From Solobacterium sp. (lineage in GTDB: Bacteria > Bacillota_I > Bacilli_A > Erysipelotrichales > Erysipelotrichaceae), in contig JAFUCL010000075.1 in NCBI GenBank assembly GCA_017459725.1, positions 1 through 64,000 of the forward strand: a stretch of 64,000 bases of DNA. Reading direction: 5' to 3'. Made by a program: the position numbers and the translations under genes. This document shows, piece by piece, positions 15,397 through 24,845 of this stretch (position 1 is the first letter of the stretch; every line of letters begins with the position of its first letter). The notes beneath the pieces were generated by a model. It was not told the DNA's origin and searched no databases. It worked only from the letters and a program-made list of their open reading frames with translations.

Positions 15397-16182
15397 TCAG
15401 ATACCCCAGCAAATCAACAGACCGTTAAAGAACATCAGACAGAACAGCAGTGAATCCAGTCTGTCAAGCGCACCGCCGTGTCCCGGCAGAAAAGAACCGA
15501 AATCCTTGATTCCGAAATGTCTCTTAACGGATGAAAAAGCAAGATCGCCGATCTCCGCAACCGCCGGCAGCGTACATGCGGCAACGATCAGAAATGACAG
15601 CGGATACTGCTTCATGGCAAAGATGCCGAACAGCAGCGAAACAATTACACCTGCCGCATAACCGCCGATTGCCCCTTCCCAGGTCTTGTTTGGGGAAATG
15701 CGCGGAATCATCTTGTGCTTTCCGAGATATACACCGAAGAAATACGCACCCGTATCGCATACATAGCAGGCAAGCGCAATGAACATCATCGGAAAGAAAG
15801 CATTCGCGCCGCCGTACAGACGGAAGATGCAGCGGCTGGCCATCAGTGTGATGGAGCCGATCACGTATGTATACACTGCTCTTTCCGTGGTAAACGATTC
15901 ATTCAGGTATGATGCCGTAAACAGCAGCACCAGCGCACCTGCCGCAGCAGCAGGCAGATATGAAGCAGGCACATAGTCACAGCCAAATACAAACGCACTC
16001 ATGATAATCGTCTGTACCCAGTCAGGCTTTCCTTCCGGAAGTGCTGACACCTCATAGGAAGTCATCAGAATGCAGGCCAGCACAAGCGCCTTCATCAGAT
16101 ACCCGCCGAAAATAAACGGCGGCAGCACCACAGCTATGATAATCAATGCGGTCAGGATCCTTGTCAGCATACTTTTCTTCAT
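15397..16182 (-). CDS. cdsA: Phosphatidate cytidylyltransferase
   Basis: Integral membrane enzyme making CDP-diacylglycerol from phosphatidic acid and CTP. The 261-aa protein has about seven hydrophobic segments and the complete C-terminal signature SSVKRHFGIKDFGSFLPGHG followed by GALDRLDS, preceded by ISPNKTWEGAIGG. Start overlaps the uppS stop by 4 bp (ATGA). Confidence 0.97.
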   Translation of the reverse strand: MKKSMLTRILTALIIIAVVLPPFIFGGYLMKALVLACILMTSYEVSALPEGKPDWVQTIIMSAFVFGCDYVPASYLPAAAAGALVLLFTASYLNESFTTERAVYTYVIGSITLMASRCIFRLYGGANAFFPMMFIALACYVCDTGAYFFGVYLGKHKMIPRISPNKTWEGAIGGYAAGVIVSLLFGIFAMKQYPLSFLIVAACTLPAVAEIGDLAFSSVKRHFGIKDFGSFLPGHGGALDRLDSLLFCLMFFNGLLICWGI

Positions 16183-16880
16183 TGTTTGACTCCCCCGAAA
16201 CGGCGGTCTCTTGTCATGTATTCATCCAGACAGCGCTTGAGAACTTCCGGTGTGAATTCAGGCCAGCTTTCCGGCACGAATTCCAGTTCCGCATAGGCAA
16301 TCTGCCACAGAAGATAATTGGAGATTCTCTCCTCCCCGCTGGTGCGTATCAGAAGATCAACCGGCGGGAAATCCTTCGTCATCAGATATTTCTCAAACCC
16401 TGCTTCATCAATGCCAAGCTCTGCTTTTCCTTCCAGTACATCCTTGGCATAGGCATTGGCAGCCAGCACAAGCTCCCGGTGCGAGCCGTAATTCATCGCT
16501 ATGTTCAGACTGAGTCCGGAGTTCTTCTTTGACTCTTCCTCTGCTTCCCGCAGCACCTTTGCCGTAGCTGCCGGCAGATCATCCAGCTCACCGATCATTC
16601 TGATCCGGAAGCCGCGGTCCAGGAACTCCTTCATATACTTCCTGAAAAAGAAAGACGGCAGATTCATCAGGTACCCGACTTCCTCCTTTGATCGCTTCCA
16701 GTTTTCAGTGGAAAAAGCATACAGAGTCAGGTATTTCACACCCAGCGCATCCGCCGCAATAGCTATCGTTCTGACATTGTCTGATCCGGCCATATGTCCG
16801 GCCGTACGCGGAAGACCCTGAGCAGTCGCCCAGCGTCCGTTTCCGTCCATGATAATCGCAACATGTTCACAGTTTTTCAT
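16179..16880 (-). CDS. uppS: Undecaprenyl diphosphate synthase (UPP synthase)
   Basis: Cis-prenyltransferase making the C55 carrier lipid for peptidoglycan and other wall polymers. The 233-aa protein has HVAIIMDGNGRWA (catalytic Asp in MDGN), YLTLYAFSTENWKR, and DLLIRTSGEERISNY. The ATG at 16880 begins the conserved part and has no SD; TATAAT lies 7 nt before it. An in-frame ATG at 16922 has a distant GGAG and would add 14 unconserved residues (MKNANALQYGIICC). I prefer the leaderless start. It opens the uppS-cdsA-dxr-rseP-galE-EIIA operon. Confidence 0.93.
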   Translation of the reverse strand: MKNCEHVAIIMDGNGRWATAQGLPRTAGHMAGSDNVRTIAIAADALGVKYLTLYAFSTENWKRSKEEVGYLMNLPSFFFRKYMKEFLDRGFRIRMIGELDDLPAATAKVLREAEEESKKNSGLSLNIAMNYGSHRELVLAANAYAKDVLEGKAELGIDEAGFEKYLMTKDFPPVDLLIRTSGEERISNYLLWQIAYAELEFVPESWPEFTPEVLKRCLDEYMTRDRRFGGVKQ

Positions 16881-16887
16881 ACAGCAA

Positions 16888-16896
16888 ATTATACCA
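16888..16896 (-). promoter_or_regulatory. Extended -10 promoter of uppS, leaderless geometry
   Basis: On the minus strand TGG-TATAAT (16888-16896), then TTGCTGT and ATG. The same pattern TATAAT-TTTCTGT-ATG precedes lepB. Confidence 0.6.
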
Positions 16897-17083
16897 TACT
16901 GCAGAGCATTCGCGTTCTTCATTCGAATAACCGCTCCATACATTCTGCTTGTATGCCCTGCGCACCGGAATAATGTATGCAGTGCAGGCTTCAGCAATAT
17001 TCCGTTTGCGCTTTAGTTTGATGCAATAAATATCTATATAGAATATTATTTATGTATAAACTGCTGAAAGTGAGGAAACAAGC
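16897..17083. other. Intergenic region between divergent uppS and the glycan cassette
   Basis: No gene seen. An inverted repeat CGGAATA/TATTCCG lies at about 16969-17005. The AT-rich stretch 17018-17062 probably carries the plus-strand cassette promoter (TTGATG at 17018-17023 with a poorly resolved -10), and GTGAGGAAAC provides the SD for the first gene. No riboswitch or attenuator is evident. Confidence 0.5.
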
Positions 17084-18622
17084 ATGGAGTATATCGTTGT
17101 ACAGGCCGGAGGCAGAGGATCACGCCTCGGCAGACTGACAGCCAACAAACCAAAAGCTCTGGTCCCTGTTGAAAACCTTCCGATGCTGTTTCATCTCTTC
17201 CGTAAGTATCCCGATAAACGCTTCATTATAATTGCCGACTATAAAAAAGAAGTGCTGCGCTCCTATCTGGCAGCTTTTGCGGATGTGGCATACCTGGTGG
17301 CCGATGCCGAAGGAAAAGGAACCTGTGCCGGCATCAGAAAAGCCCTGTCCATGATACCGGAACATACCGGGATCATGCTTATATGGTCGGATCTGATCCT
17401 GCCGGATTCCTTTACGCTGCCTGCGGGATACGGAGACAGCGAAATACCTTCGGATCAGTATATCGGAATCTCCGGTACTTTCCCGTGCCGGTGGTCTTAC
17501 AGCAATAATCAGTTTGCCGAGGAGAGATCCTTTGAGCATGGTGTGGCCGGCTGTTTCTGGTTCACTGACAAAGCGGTTCTGCAGGACGTTCCGGCTGAAG
17601 GAGAATTTGTCCGCTGGCTCAGTACGCAGGATATTCACTTCCGTACGCACAGCCTTGCAGGCTCACGGGAATTCGGTCTTGAAGAAGACATCCGCGCCTT
17701 GCCAAGACCCATCTGCCGTCCCTTCAACCGTCTGCGCATCGAAGAAGACAGGCTGATCAAGGAGCCTGTTGATGCACAGGGAAGAAAACTGGCAGAAAAA
17801 GAAACCGCCTGGTACACACAGGTTGCCGGAACGGAAGGAATCCCCCTGCCACGCATTTATGACATGCATCCGCTGACCATGGAACTGATCAAGGGCAAAC
17901 CCGTACATGCATGCCGTCTGAACAGACAGGAGAAAACTGCCCTGCTGCAGCAGATCGTGGACGGACTCAAGAGAATACACTCTGCCGGGTCAATTCCCGC
18001 GGATGCCTTCAGCATGAAGGAAGCCTACTTCCGCAAGACCGTTTCCCGTCTGGCCGGAATACGCGGTCTTATTCCCTTTGCGGATTCCCGGTATATTACC
18101 GTCAACGGAAAGAAATGCCGGAATGTATGGTTCTGCATGAATGAACTGGAAGCGAAACTGGACGCTCTGCAGTGCAGCCGGTTTGTTCTGATACACGGCG
18201 ACTGTACATTTTCAAATATTCTGCGCAGGGATACCGGTGAGCCTGTGTTCATCGACCCCCGCGGTTACTTCGGTTTCACGGATCTGTACGGAGACGAACG
18301 GTATGACTGGGCAAAACTCTATTATTCCATTGCCGGCAATTACGATCTGTTCAATCTCGGACAGTTTGAACTGGAAACCGGCGGTATCAACGGCACAGCG
18401 GGAACGGAACTGAAAGAAAATGAAGTGCGGGTCTCCATTGCCTCTGAAGGCTGGGAAGACATGCAGGATGCTTTCTTTGCAATGACCGGCTGTGACCCCG
18501 ATGAGATACGTCTTCTGCATGCCGTGATCTGGCTGTCCTTAACAACCTACGCCTGGCAGGATTACGATTCTGTGTGCGGTGCTTTCTATACAGGACTGTA
18601 TTATCTGGAGGATGTTTTATGA
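17084..18622 (+). CDS. Fused sugar/alcohol nucleotidyltransferase and APH-type kinase
   Basis: A 512-aa bifunctional protein. Residues 1-210 are a nucleotidyltransferase (VVQAGGRGSRLGRLTANKPKAL; an Asp in MLIWSDLILPD). Residues about 235-512 are an aminoglycoside/choline-kinase-like fold with the Brenner motif LIHGDCTFSN (HGD near 370) and the metal motif VFIDPRGYFG. Such pairings make NDP-activated small molecules or sugars for surface glycans, as LicC plus LicA do for phosphocholine. The substrate cannot be read from the sequence. It is the first gene of the seven-gene plus-strand cassette and overlaps the next gene by 4 bp. Confidence 0.8.
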   Translation: MEYIVVQAGGRGSRLGRLTANKPKALVPVENLPMLFHLFRKYPDKRFIIIADYKKEVLRSYLAAFADVAYLVADAEGKGTCAGIRKALSMIPEHTGIMLIWSDLILPDSFTLPAGYGDSEIPSDQYIGISGTFPCRWSYSNNQFAEERSFEHGVAGCFWFTDKAVLQDVPAEGEFVRWLSTQDIHFRTHSLAGSREFGLEEDIRALPRPICRPFNRLRIEEDRLIKEPVDAQGRKLAEKETAWYTQVAGTEGIPLPRIYDMHPLTMELIKGKPVHACRLNRQEKTALLQQIVDGLKRIHSAGSIPADAFSMKEAYFRKTVSRLAGIRGLIPFADSRYITVNGKKCRNVWFCMNELEAKLDALQCSRFVLIHGDCTFSNILRRDTGEPVFIDPRGYFGFTDLYGDERYDWAKLYYSIAGNYDLFNLGQFELETGGINGTAGTELKENEVRVSIASEGWEDMQDAFFAMTGCDPDEIRLLHAVIWLSLTTYAWQDYDSVCGAFYTGLYYLEDVL

Positions 18623-19224
18623 CGGAGTATTTCAACGAACAGCTGCAGGTTTTTCAGCAATCCCTTGCATCCATGGACAACGAATTGTTTGAGCACATGG
18701 TCCGGGACGCCTCCGCTGCCCTGCAGAACAACTGCTGTATAGTTGCGACGGGTCTTGGAAAAAACGTGCCCATCTGTGAGAAATTTGTCGGTACGATGGT
18801 TTCCCTCGGTCTGCGCACGCTGTTCATGAATACAAACAGCGCTGTTCACGGCGACCTCGGCTGCCTGCATGACGGCGATATGCTGATCGTGCTTTCCAAA
18901 AGCGGCGAAACCGAAGAATCCCTGCGTCTTGTCAGAGAAATCAGGAAACAGGAAAGAAAAATCACCATCTGGCTGATTACATATACCCGCGGCAGTTCAC
19001 TGGAAGCCCTGTGCGACCATTCCCTTGTGATGAATCTTGCACATGAAGGAGATGCCTGGAATATTGTTCCCACGAATTCCTCAACAATCAACCTGATTGT
19101 TCTGCAGGGACTTGCCGTACTGACTGCACAGCGTATGGGTATTACGCTGGAAGACTTCGCCAAGAACCACCCCGGCGGCGCAATCGGTGATGCCCTGCAG
19201 AAAAGGAGCTCCGGCAATGTCTGA
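18619..19224 (+). CDS. SIS-domain sugar-phosphate isomerase, KpsF/GutQ-like without CBS domains
   Basis: A 201-aa cytosolic protein. Its SIS fold is seen in IVATGLGKNVPICEKFVGTM, GDLGCLHDGDMLIVLSKSGETEE and the C-terminal HPGGAIG typical of arabinose-5-phosphate isomerases. The tandem CBS domains of KpsF/KdsD are missing, so it is the short form found in glycan clusters. A ketose/aldose phosphate isomerase role is inferred. Start 18619 has GGAGG upstream and couples to the preceding gene (ATGA). Confidence 0.82.
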   Translation: MTEYFNEQLQVFQQSLASMDNELFEHMVRDASAALQNNCCIVATGLGKNVPICEKFVGTMVSLGLRTLFMNTNSAVHGDLGCLHDGDMLIVLSKSGETEESLRLVREIRKQERKITIWLITYTRGSSLEALCDHSLVMNLAHEGDAWNIVPTNSSTINLIVLQGLAVLTAQRMGITLEDFAKNHPGGAIGDALQKRSSGNV

Positions 19225-19591
19225 AACACTTGTCTTATCAGCCCTGCCCAAGACCTGGATACTGGATCTCGACGGCACGGTTCTGGTTCATAACGGATAC
19301 CTGACAGAGGCAGGAGACTGCCTGCTTCCCGGTGTGAAAGATTTCTTTGATGCTCTGCCGGCTGAAGACATGGTGATCTTCATCACCTCCCGCAGTGTAA
19401 AGTACAAAGCCGCAACCGAAGCATTTCTGCAGAACAGCGGCATCCGCTTTCATACCGTTATCTACGACGCTCCGTACGGCGAGCGCATCCTGATCAATGA
19501 CCGCAAACCGTCAGGTCTCAGAACTGCCTATGCCCTGAATCCCGAGCGTGATACTTTTTCCATCAGCACCGTAACCGATCCCGCGCTATAG
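19217..19591 (+). CDS. HAD-superfamily phosphatase, small, capsule-cluster type
   Basis: A 124-aa protein with the HAD motif I WILDLDGTVLV (nucleophile Asp about residue 16), motif II in VIFITSR, and motif III/IV as ERILINDRKPSG. There is no room for a cap domain, so it probably acts on a sugar phosphate or a protein-bound phosphate. Start 19217 with AAAAGGAGC was chosen; it overlaps the SIS gene by 8 bp. SIS plus HAD plus nucleotidyltransferase resembles heptose- or Kdo-type precursor pathways, which is inference. Confidence 0.8.
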   Translation: MSETLVLSALPKTWILDLDGTVLVHNGYLTEAGDCLLPGVKDFFDALPAEDMVIFITSRSVKYKAATEAFLQNSGIRFHTVIYDAPYGERILINDRKPSGLRTAYALNPERDTFSISTVTDPAL

Positions 19592-19602
19592 AAAGACTCA
19601 GT

Positions 19603-21345
19603 ATGACATTGCTTGAAGAAGATACCGCATTCACACAGGCCGAAAGAGGCAGAGAACTTGCCGTGCAGCTGCGTAATACATACGCCGCGGACGAGAGAAC
19701 CTGCTGGATCATTCTTCCGGATGATGATGAGGAATTATGGGAAGCTGCCGCAGAGAATCTGCCCTCCTACATGGAGAGCAAATGTTTTTCGCATGCCCTG
19801 ATACTCGGCTGCCGCAGCTGTTTTACGGAACTGTACTTTGAACGTGGAACAATACACTATATTGCATGCACGCAGGATGATCTGGATGCCATCCTTGCAT
19901 ATTACCGTCTGGTCCCCTTTGCGGAAACCGTTGTTGTGTCCCTGAAGGAACCGTATGCCCTTCCCGGCTGGATCGGTCATTTCGGCATCACCGTCAGGGA
20001 TTATGTCAGGGATGCGCTGTTCTTCGGCAAACCGGTCAGCTGGATGACCTGGAAAACCGACAGAGCCGGTATCCTGCAGGATCTGCAGAAACAGATGGAT
20101 AAACTGACCGGCAGAAATATCTATATCTACGGATGGACAAACTATGCCGTAAAAATAGCGGAAGGTCTGCAGAAATGCGGTCTGAAGCCTGCCGGTATGG
20201 TTGATTCCGATCCTGACAAGGAAGGATGGAACAGCGCGCTTTCAATTCCCTGCCGGACACCCGAACATGCCCTGCTGCCCTATGACAGTAATGCCGCCGT
20301 TATTATCGTTTCCAAATACGGCAGAGAGATGCGCCGAAAGCTGCTGTCGCTCGGCTATCCGGAAGCACAGACCGTAACGGTATCCGTTCAGAAAGATACC
20401 TCATCCCTTATGGACATGGACAAAGAGACGCTTCTGCATGAATACGGCATTGCCCGCACTGGACTTGATTTACGGAACAGTATATCCGCACAGTTTATCG
20501 TACCGTGCATCGGCGGAACCGGTGATGTTTACTGGCTCTGCGCACTGCTGAAAAGCTACCTGGAAGAAAACAACATACATGACTATGCCCTTATCCTCGA
20601 TGAAAAAAGAATACGGGCAGCCTCTGCCGTTGCCGCACTGTTCGGCATTGAGAGAATCATCACCCTTACGGTGGAACAGCTCAGCTCCCTGTATAAAGCA
20701 TGGGAATTCTACGGCAGTGAACAGATGCACATGAAGCCTGATCTGCACATCGGCAGCCGTCTTGCCCGGAATATCAATCCTCCCAAAGAGAACGGCCATT
20801 ACCCGCTCTGGCGCAATCATCTCAACAGCATGCGCTGCCAGTATTTCCATGACCGCACGATAAAGACTCTGTACGAACCCGTACAAAGAGATCCCGGTGC
20901 CGGGGTTTATGAAGCTTACGGAATCCGGAAAGGACGCACGGTGATTCTCTCCCCGTACGCTGCCGCCGTCCAGTCAACCCTTGCCAATACGGATTTCTGG
21001 ACGAGACTCGCTGCTGCCCTGCAGGAAAGAGGTCTTACCGTATTCACCAACTGTGCAGGCAATGAACAGCCAATTGAAGGCACACGGGCTGTCTGTCCCG
21101 CATACAGTGAACTGATTCCCTTCCTGAATCATGCCGGCTGTCTGATTGCCGTACGCAGCGGGTTATGTGATATAGCCGCTACTGCCAGGCGGTGCAGAAT
21201 CCTGCTGATTTACGAGAAAGGAAACGGTGTAATACCCGATACATTCAGTCTGAAGCGGATGGGGATTCATCCGGATTCGGAAGACTTCCTCTACAGCGGC
21301 AATACCGACACTCTGCTCAGCCAAATACTCAGCCACATTTCGTAA
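19603..21345 (+). CDS. Two-part protein: PglD-like Rossmann segment and GT9-like glycosyltransferase
   Basis: A 580-aa protein. Residues 1-165 are unrecognised. A nucleotide-binding-like module starts at 171 (NIYIYGWTNYAVKIAEGLQ ... MVDSDPDKEG), like the N-terminal domain of PglD/NeuD proteins. From about 290 the sequence resembles the heptosyltransferase fold (FIVPCIGGTGDVYWLCALLK; then VILSPYAAAVQS, and LIAVRSGLCDIAATARRCRI near 530). It likely transfers or senses a sugar in the glycan pathway; donor and acceptor are unknown. It lies 11 bp downstream of the HAD gene. Confidence 0.6.
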   Translation: MTLLEEDTAFTQAERGRELAVQLRNTYAADERTCWIILPDDDEELWEAAAENLPSYMESKCFSHALILGCRSCFTELYFERGTIHYIACTQDDLDAILAYYRLVPFAETVVVSLKEPYALPGWIGHFGITVRDYVRDALFFGKPVSWMTWKTDRAGILQDLQKQMDKLTGRNIYIYGWTNYAVKIAEGLQKCGLKPAGMVDSDPDKEGWNSALSIPCRTPEHALLPYDSNAAVIIVSKYGREMRRKLLSLGYPEAQTVTVSVQKDTSSLMDMDKETLLHEYGIARTGLDLRNSISAQFIVPCIGGTGDVYWLCALLKSYLEENNIHDYALILDEKRIRAASAVAALFGIERIITLTVEQLSSLYKAWEFYGSEQMHMKPDLHIGSRLARNINPPKENGHYPLWRNHLNSMRCQYFHDRTIKTLYEPVQRDPGAGVYEAYGIRKGRTVILSPYAAAVQSTLANTDFWTRLAAALQERGLTVFTNCAGNEQPIEGTRAVCPAYSELIPFLNHAGCLIAVRSGLCDIAATARRCRILLIYEKGNGVIPDTFSLKRMGIHPDSEDFLYSGNTDTLLSQILSHIS

Positions 21346-21390
21346 GTATACTTGCACAGCAGCTTTTCTGCTTTTTCATGGAGGTCATCA

Positions 21391-23025
21391 ATGCTTCAGT
21401 TCATCAAAATTCCCAAAGCTTCAGTAACAGAACGTCCGGTCTATATCTGGGATATCGGCACACTTGCAATGTGGGTGCTGCTGCCGCTGATCAACAGAGG
21501 TGTCCGCATCTCCGGATTCGTAACAAATTACAGCGAATACTGCGGAGAAACGATTCTGAATCTGCCCGTCATCTCTCCGGAAGAATTCGCTGAGACAAAC
21601 GGTGTGATTATTGCTAACGATGAGATCAGCGACGGTACATTCGCACTGGTGCAGAGCTTTGGGGAAGCATACAGGATGAAAGACATCATGGTGCTGAATC
21701 CCCTGCTCTCTCAAAGTTCTCTGTATGTATACGGAACAGGAAACCGCATCTGGAGATTCCTTAAGGAAGCCGGAGAAAAACATATCGAAATCAAAGGCAT
21801 TCTTTCGGAAACAGGTCCGGAAGAGATTCTCTCCGTGCCCGTAACCAGTCCCAAGGAGACTGTATTTACACCGAACGACTGTATCGTAGTCTGCAATGAC
21901 ATCCACAGCAAAGATGCTGTGACTGTCATGTCACTGCGCAAAGACGGCTTTGCCGGAACCCTGTTTATTCCGGAACTGACACCTCTGGCAACACTGTGGT
22001 CAACCGATACCGTCACCGTGCTCGACACTGCGATGAAGGAAGACAAACGCATTATCCTCGTCAGTGCGGATGATGACGGCAAGGAAATCGTGCGCAGATT
22101 CATCTCCATGTACGGAATACCCGTTGCCCGTGAGCTGATTCTCGGCGGTGCAGATGACATCTGGTCGCTTGCGGATGAAGATCCGGCTGACAGCGTGATC
22201 CTGATCCAGGCCATGGACCTGCATCAGCGGTGTGACATTGTGGATGCGGTCAATGATCTCGGATACTCACTCGGACAGCATAATTATGTTTCCGTACAGC
22301 AGGCCTGCTATAACCGTCTGCGCACTTCCGAGACACTGGCATATGAGCATGATTTCAAGATCGGCAGCAGTATTGATTACAGCGGCATCGGCGGTCTTCC
22401 CGGATGGAGAATATACGGCGAAGAACCGGCGGACTGCAGAATCATGGTGCTGGGCGGAAGCACATCATCAGAAGTCTATTATCCGGAGAACTGGGTCAGC
22501 AAACTCTTCCGTAAAATCAGCAGTGAAGGAAAACACGTTCGCATATACAACGGCGCCGTTGAAGGAAATGCCGTATACCATGAATTCAACAGACTGATCC
22601 GTGATATCCATGCGCTCAAACCGGATATTGTCATCAGTATGAGCGGATACAATGACATGAGGACAGACACCGATAAGTTTGAAAACTGGCGCGGTGAGGC
22701 ACGTTTTCCGTATTGGCGGAGAATGCAGTCATACATGAAGCTGATTGCCGAAAGTGAAGGAGCATCCTATTACGCCTTCCTGCAGCCGGTCAACCGTGAT
22801 CCGGAACATTTATCTCTTCATGAAGTTATGCGTTACCTCGGACAGGTTCACCGCCGCGGCAAGCTTTTTACCGACGGACAGCGTGATGATGATTTTTATA
22901 TCAACCTATACAGTGCATTCGTACACAGGGATGAATGCTATATTGATCTGTCCCATTATTCCGAAGAAGGCACAAGCAGACTTGCGGAGCTTGTCTATGA
23001 TGCAATCAAGGAGGAACTTAAATGA
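21391..23025 (+). CDS. SGNH-hydrolase-like protein with tandem Rossmann-like modules
   Basis: A 544-aa cytosolic-looking protein without a signal peptide. The N-terminal half repeats short Rossmann-like units (VYIWDIGTLAMWVLLPLI; LYVYGTGNRIWRFLK; IILVSADDDGKEIVRRF). The C-terminal part from about 345 has SGNH blocks: MVLGGSTSSE (Ser), SMSGYNDMR (Asn) and DLSHYSEEG (Asp/His). O-acetyl esterase or transferase activity on a glycan is possible. Start 21391 has GGAGGTC 5 nt upstream. It overlaps the carbamoyltransferase by 4 bp. Confidence 0.7.
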   Translation: MLQFIKIPKASVTERPVYIWDIGTLAMWVLLPLINRGVRISGFVTNYSEYCGETILNLPVISPEEFAETNGVIIANDEISDGTFALVQSFGEAYRMKDIMVLNPLLSQSSLYVYGTGNRIWRFLKEAGEKHIEIKGILSETGPEEILSVPVTSPKETVFTPNDCIVVCNDIHSKDAVTVMSLRKDGFAGTLFIPELTPLATLWSTDTVTVLDTAMKEDKRIILVSADDDGKEIVRRFISMYGIPVARELILGGADDIWSLADEDPADSVILIQAMDLHQRCDIVDAVNDLGYSLGQHNYVSVQQACYNRLRTSETLAYEHDFKIGSSIDYSGIGGLPGWRIYGEEPADCRIMVLGGSTSSEVYYPENWVSKLFRKISSEGKHVRIYNGAVEGNAVYHEFNRLIRDIHALKPDIVISMSGYNDMRTDTDKFENWRGEARFPYWRRMQSYMKLIAESEGASYYAFLQPVNRDPEHLSLHEVMRYLGQVHRRGKLFTDGQRDDDFYINLYSAFVHRDECYIDLSHYSEEGTSRLAELVYDAIKEELK

Positions 23026-24845
23026 TTGTTCTCGGTATCTCAGCCTATTATCATGATTCAGCCGCCGCCCTGATCTGCGACGGTGAGATCATAGCCGCCG
23101 TTCAGGAGGAACGCTTCACCCGCATCAAACAGGACCGTTCCCTCCCCGTGCATGCAATCCGCTACTGTCTGGAAGCAGGCGGACACCTGAAAGGAAGCGA
23201 CCTGGATGCTGTGGTCTATTACGATGATCCCGTGCTGACATTGGAACGATATCTGTACAATGTCAAAGCAGTACAGGATGACAGCGATGACCTGGTGCAG
23301 CTGAGCGGACCTTCCCTGTTCGGGCAGAAGCTGTGGATTGAAAAACTGCTCAGAGATGAGCTCGGTATGCTGGGCAGACAGGACCGTCTTTATATATCGA
23401 GGCATCACTGCTCCCATGCCGCATCAGCTTTTTACCCTTCACCGTTTGCTTCGGCAGCCATCCTGACCGTAGACGGTGTCGGGGAATGGAATACCACAAC
23501 CATCTCACACGGACACGGTAAAAAGATCGATATTCTGAAAACCATCAACTACCCGCATTCCCTTGGTCTGCTGTACAGTGCATTCACCTATTTCTGCGGA
23601 TTCAAGGTCAATTCCGGTGATTATAAACTGATGGGACTGGCTCCCTACGGAAAACCGGTGTATAAACAGCTGATCTATGACCATCTCATCGATGTCAAGG
23701 CAGACGGATCATTCAGGATGAACCCGGAATACTTTGATTACCAGCACGGACGGGCTATGACAAATGCAAAGTTTGCAGAACTGTTCGGCGGCAGAGAACG
23801 CAGACCGGAAGAAACGATCACCCTCAGGGAGATGAATATTGCGGCTTCTGCCCAGGCTGTGACCGAAGAAATCCTGGTGCGCCTTGCCCGCACCGCTGCC
23901 AGGCTTACGAAGGAAAAGAACCTGGTCATGGCCGGCGGTGTAGCCCTGAACTGCACAGCCAACGGTCTTCTGGTCAGGGAAAAGATCTTTGATCATATCT
24001 GGATTCAGCCTGCAGCAGGAGATGCGGGTGGCGCCCTCGGTGCTGCCCTTGCCTGGTACTATGCACAGAATGAGACTGTACGTCACACAGAGACCCCGGA
24101 CAGCCAGAAAGGAAGCTTCCTCGGTCCGTCATATACCAACGAACAGATTGCCGCGTGGATGGCTGAAAAACACATTCCTGCCCATTACCTGGAAGATGAC
24201 GCATTGTTTGATACAATTGCAGAACTGCTGGATCAGCAGAAGGTCATCGGCCTGCTCAACGGCAGAATGGAATACGGACCGCGTGCTCTCGGTCACCGCA
24301 GCATCATCGGTGATCCCCGCTCGGATGAAATGCAGTCGCGTATGAACCTGCGCATCAAATACAGAGAATCATTCCGCCCCTTTGCCCCTTCCGTTCTCAG
24401 AGAAAGAACCGCTGATTATTTTGATCCGGAACTCGATTCACCGTACATGCTGTTCTGCTGCGGTGTCAGAAACGCCGAGGATCCTGCCAACCTGCATGAG
24501 GAACTGCAGAAAGATCCCGATCTGATCCGCATCATCAACCGCCACCGTTCCCCCGTACCGGCCATAACGCACGTAGACAACAGTGCCAGGATCCAGACCG
24601 TGGACGCACAGACAAATCCGTTTTTCCACCGCCTGATCAAAGCCTTTGAGAAACGCACGGGATGCGGAACAGTCATCAACACTTCATTCAACGTACGCGG
24701 TGAACCGATCGTCTGTACGCCGGAAGATGCATACAACTGCTTCATGAACACTGAAATGGATGTTCTGGTTATGGAAAACCATATTCTGTACAAAGAAGAA
24801 CAGCCAAAAGAGAAACTGAGGAATGATACATATGAACCGGATTGA
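23022..24845 (+). CDS. Carbamoyltransferase, NodU/CmcH/TobZ family
   Basis: Transfers a carbamoyl group from carbamoyl phosphate to a hydroxyl, via a carbamoyl-adenylate. The 607-aa length is that of the family. The N-terminal Kae1-like half has VLGISAYYHDSAAAL, HHCSHAASAFYPSPF and TVDGVGEWNT; the C-terminal half has GPRALGHRSIIGDPR and NTSFNVRGEPIV. In the cassette it probably carbamoylates the sugar or alcohol made by the upstream enzymes. Neighbours overlap on both sides (4 and 14 bp), so translation is coupled. Confidence 0.92.
   Translation: MIVLGISAYYHDSAAALICDGEIIAAVQEERFTRIKQDRSLPVHAIRYCLEAGGHLKGSDLDAVVYYDDPVLTLERYLYNVKAVQDDSDDLVQLSGPSLFGQKLWIEKLLRDELGMLGRQDRLYISRHHCSHAASAFYPSPFASAAILTVDGVGEWNTTTISHGHGKKIDILKTINYPHSLGLLYSAFTYFCGFKVNSGDYKLMGLAPYGKPVYKQLIYDHLIDVKADGSFRMNPEYFDYQHGRAMTNAKFAELFGGRERRPEETITLREMNIAASAQAVTEEILVRLARTAARLTKEKNLVMAGGVALNCTANGLLVREKIFDHIWIQPAAGDAGGALGAALAWYYAQNETVRHTETPDSQKGSFLGPSYTNEQIAAWMAEKHIPAHYLEDDALFDTIAELLDQQKVIGLLNGRMEYGPRALGHRSIIGDPRSDEMQSRMNLRIKYRESFRPFAPSVLRERTADYFDPELDSPYMLFCCGVRNAEDPANLHEELQKDPDLIRIINRHRSPVPAITHVDNSARIQTVDAQTNPFFHRLIKAFEKRTGCGTVINTSFNVRGEPIVCTPEDAYNCFMNTEMDVLVMENHILYKEEQPKEKLRNDTYEPD

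Noticed and set aside
16940-17010. Possible riboswitch before the glycan cassette
   Set aside because: Only one long-loop inverted repeat (CGGAATA/TATTCCG) is present and no known aptamer core or terminator is visible.
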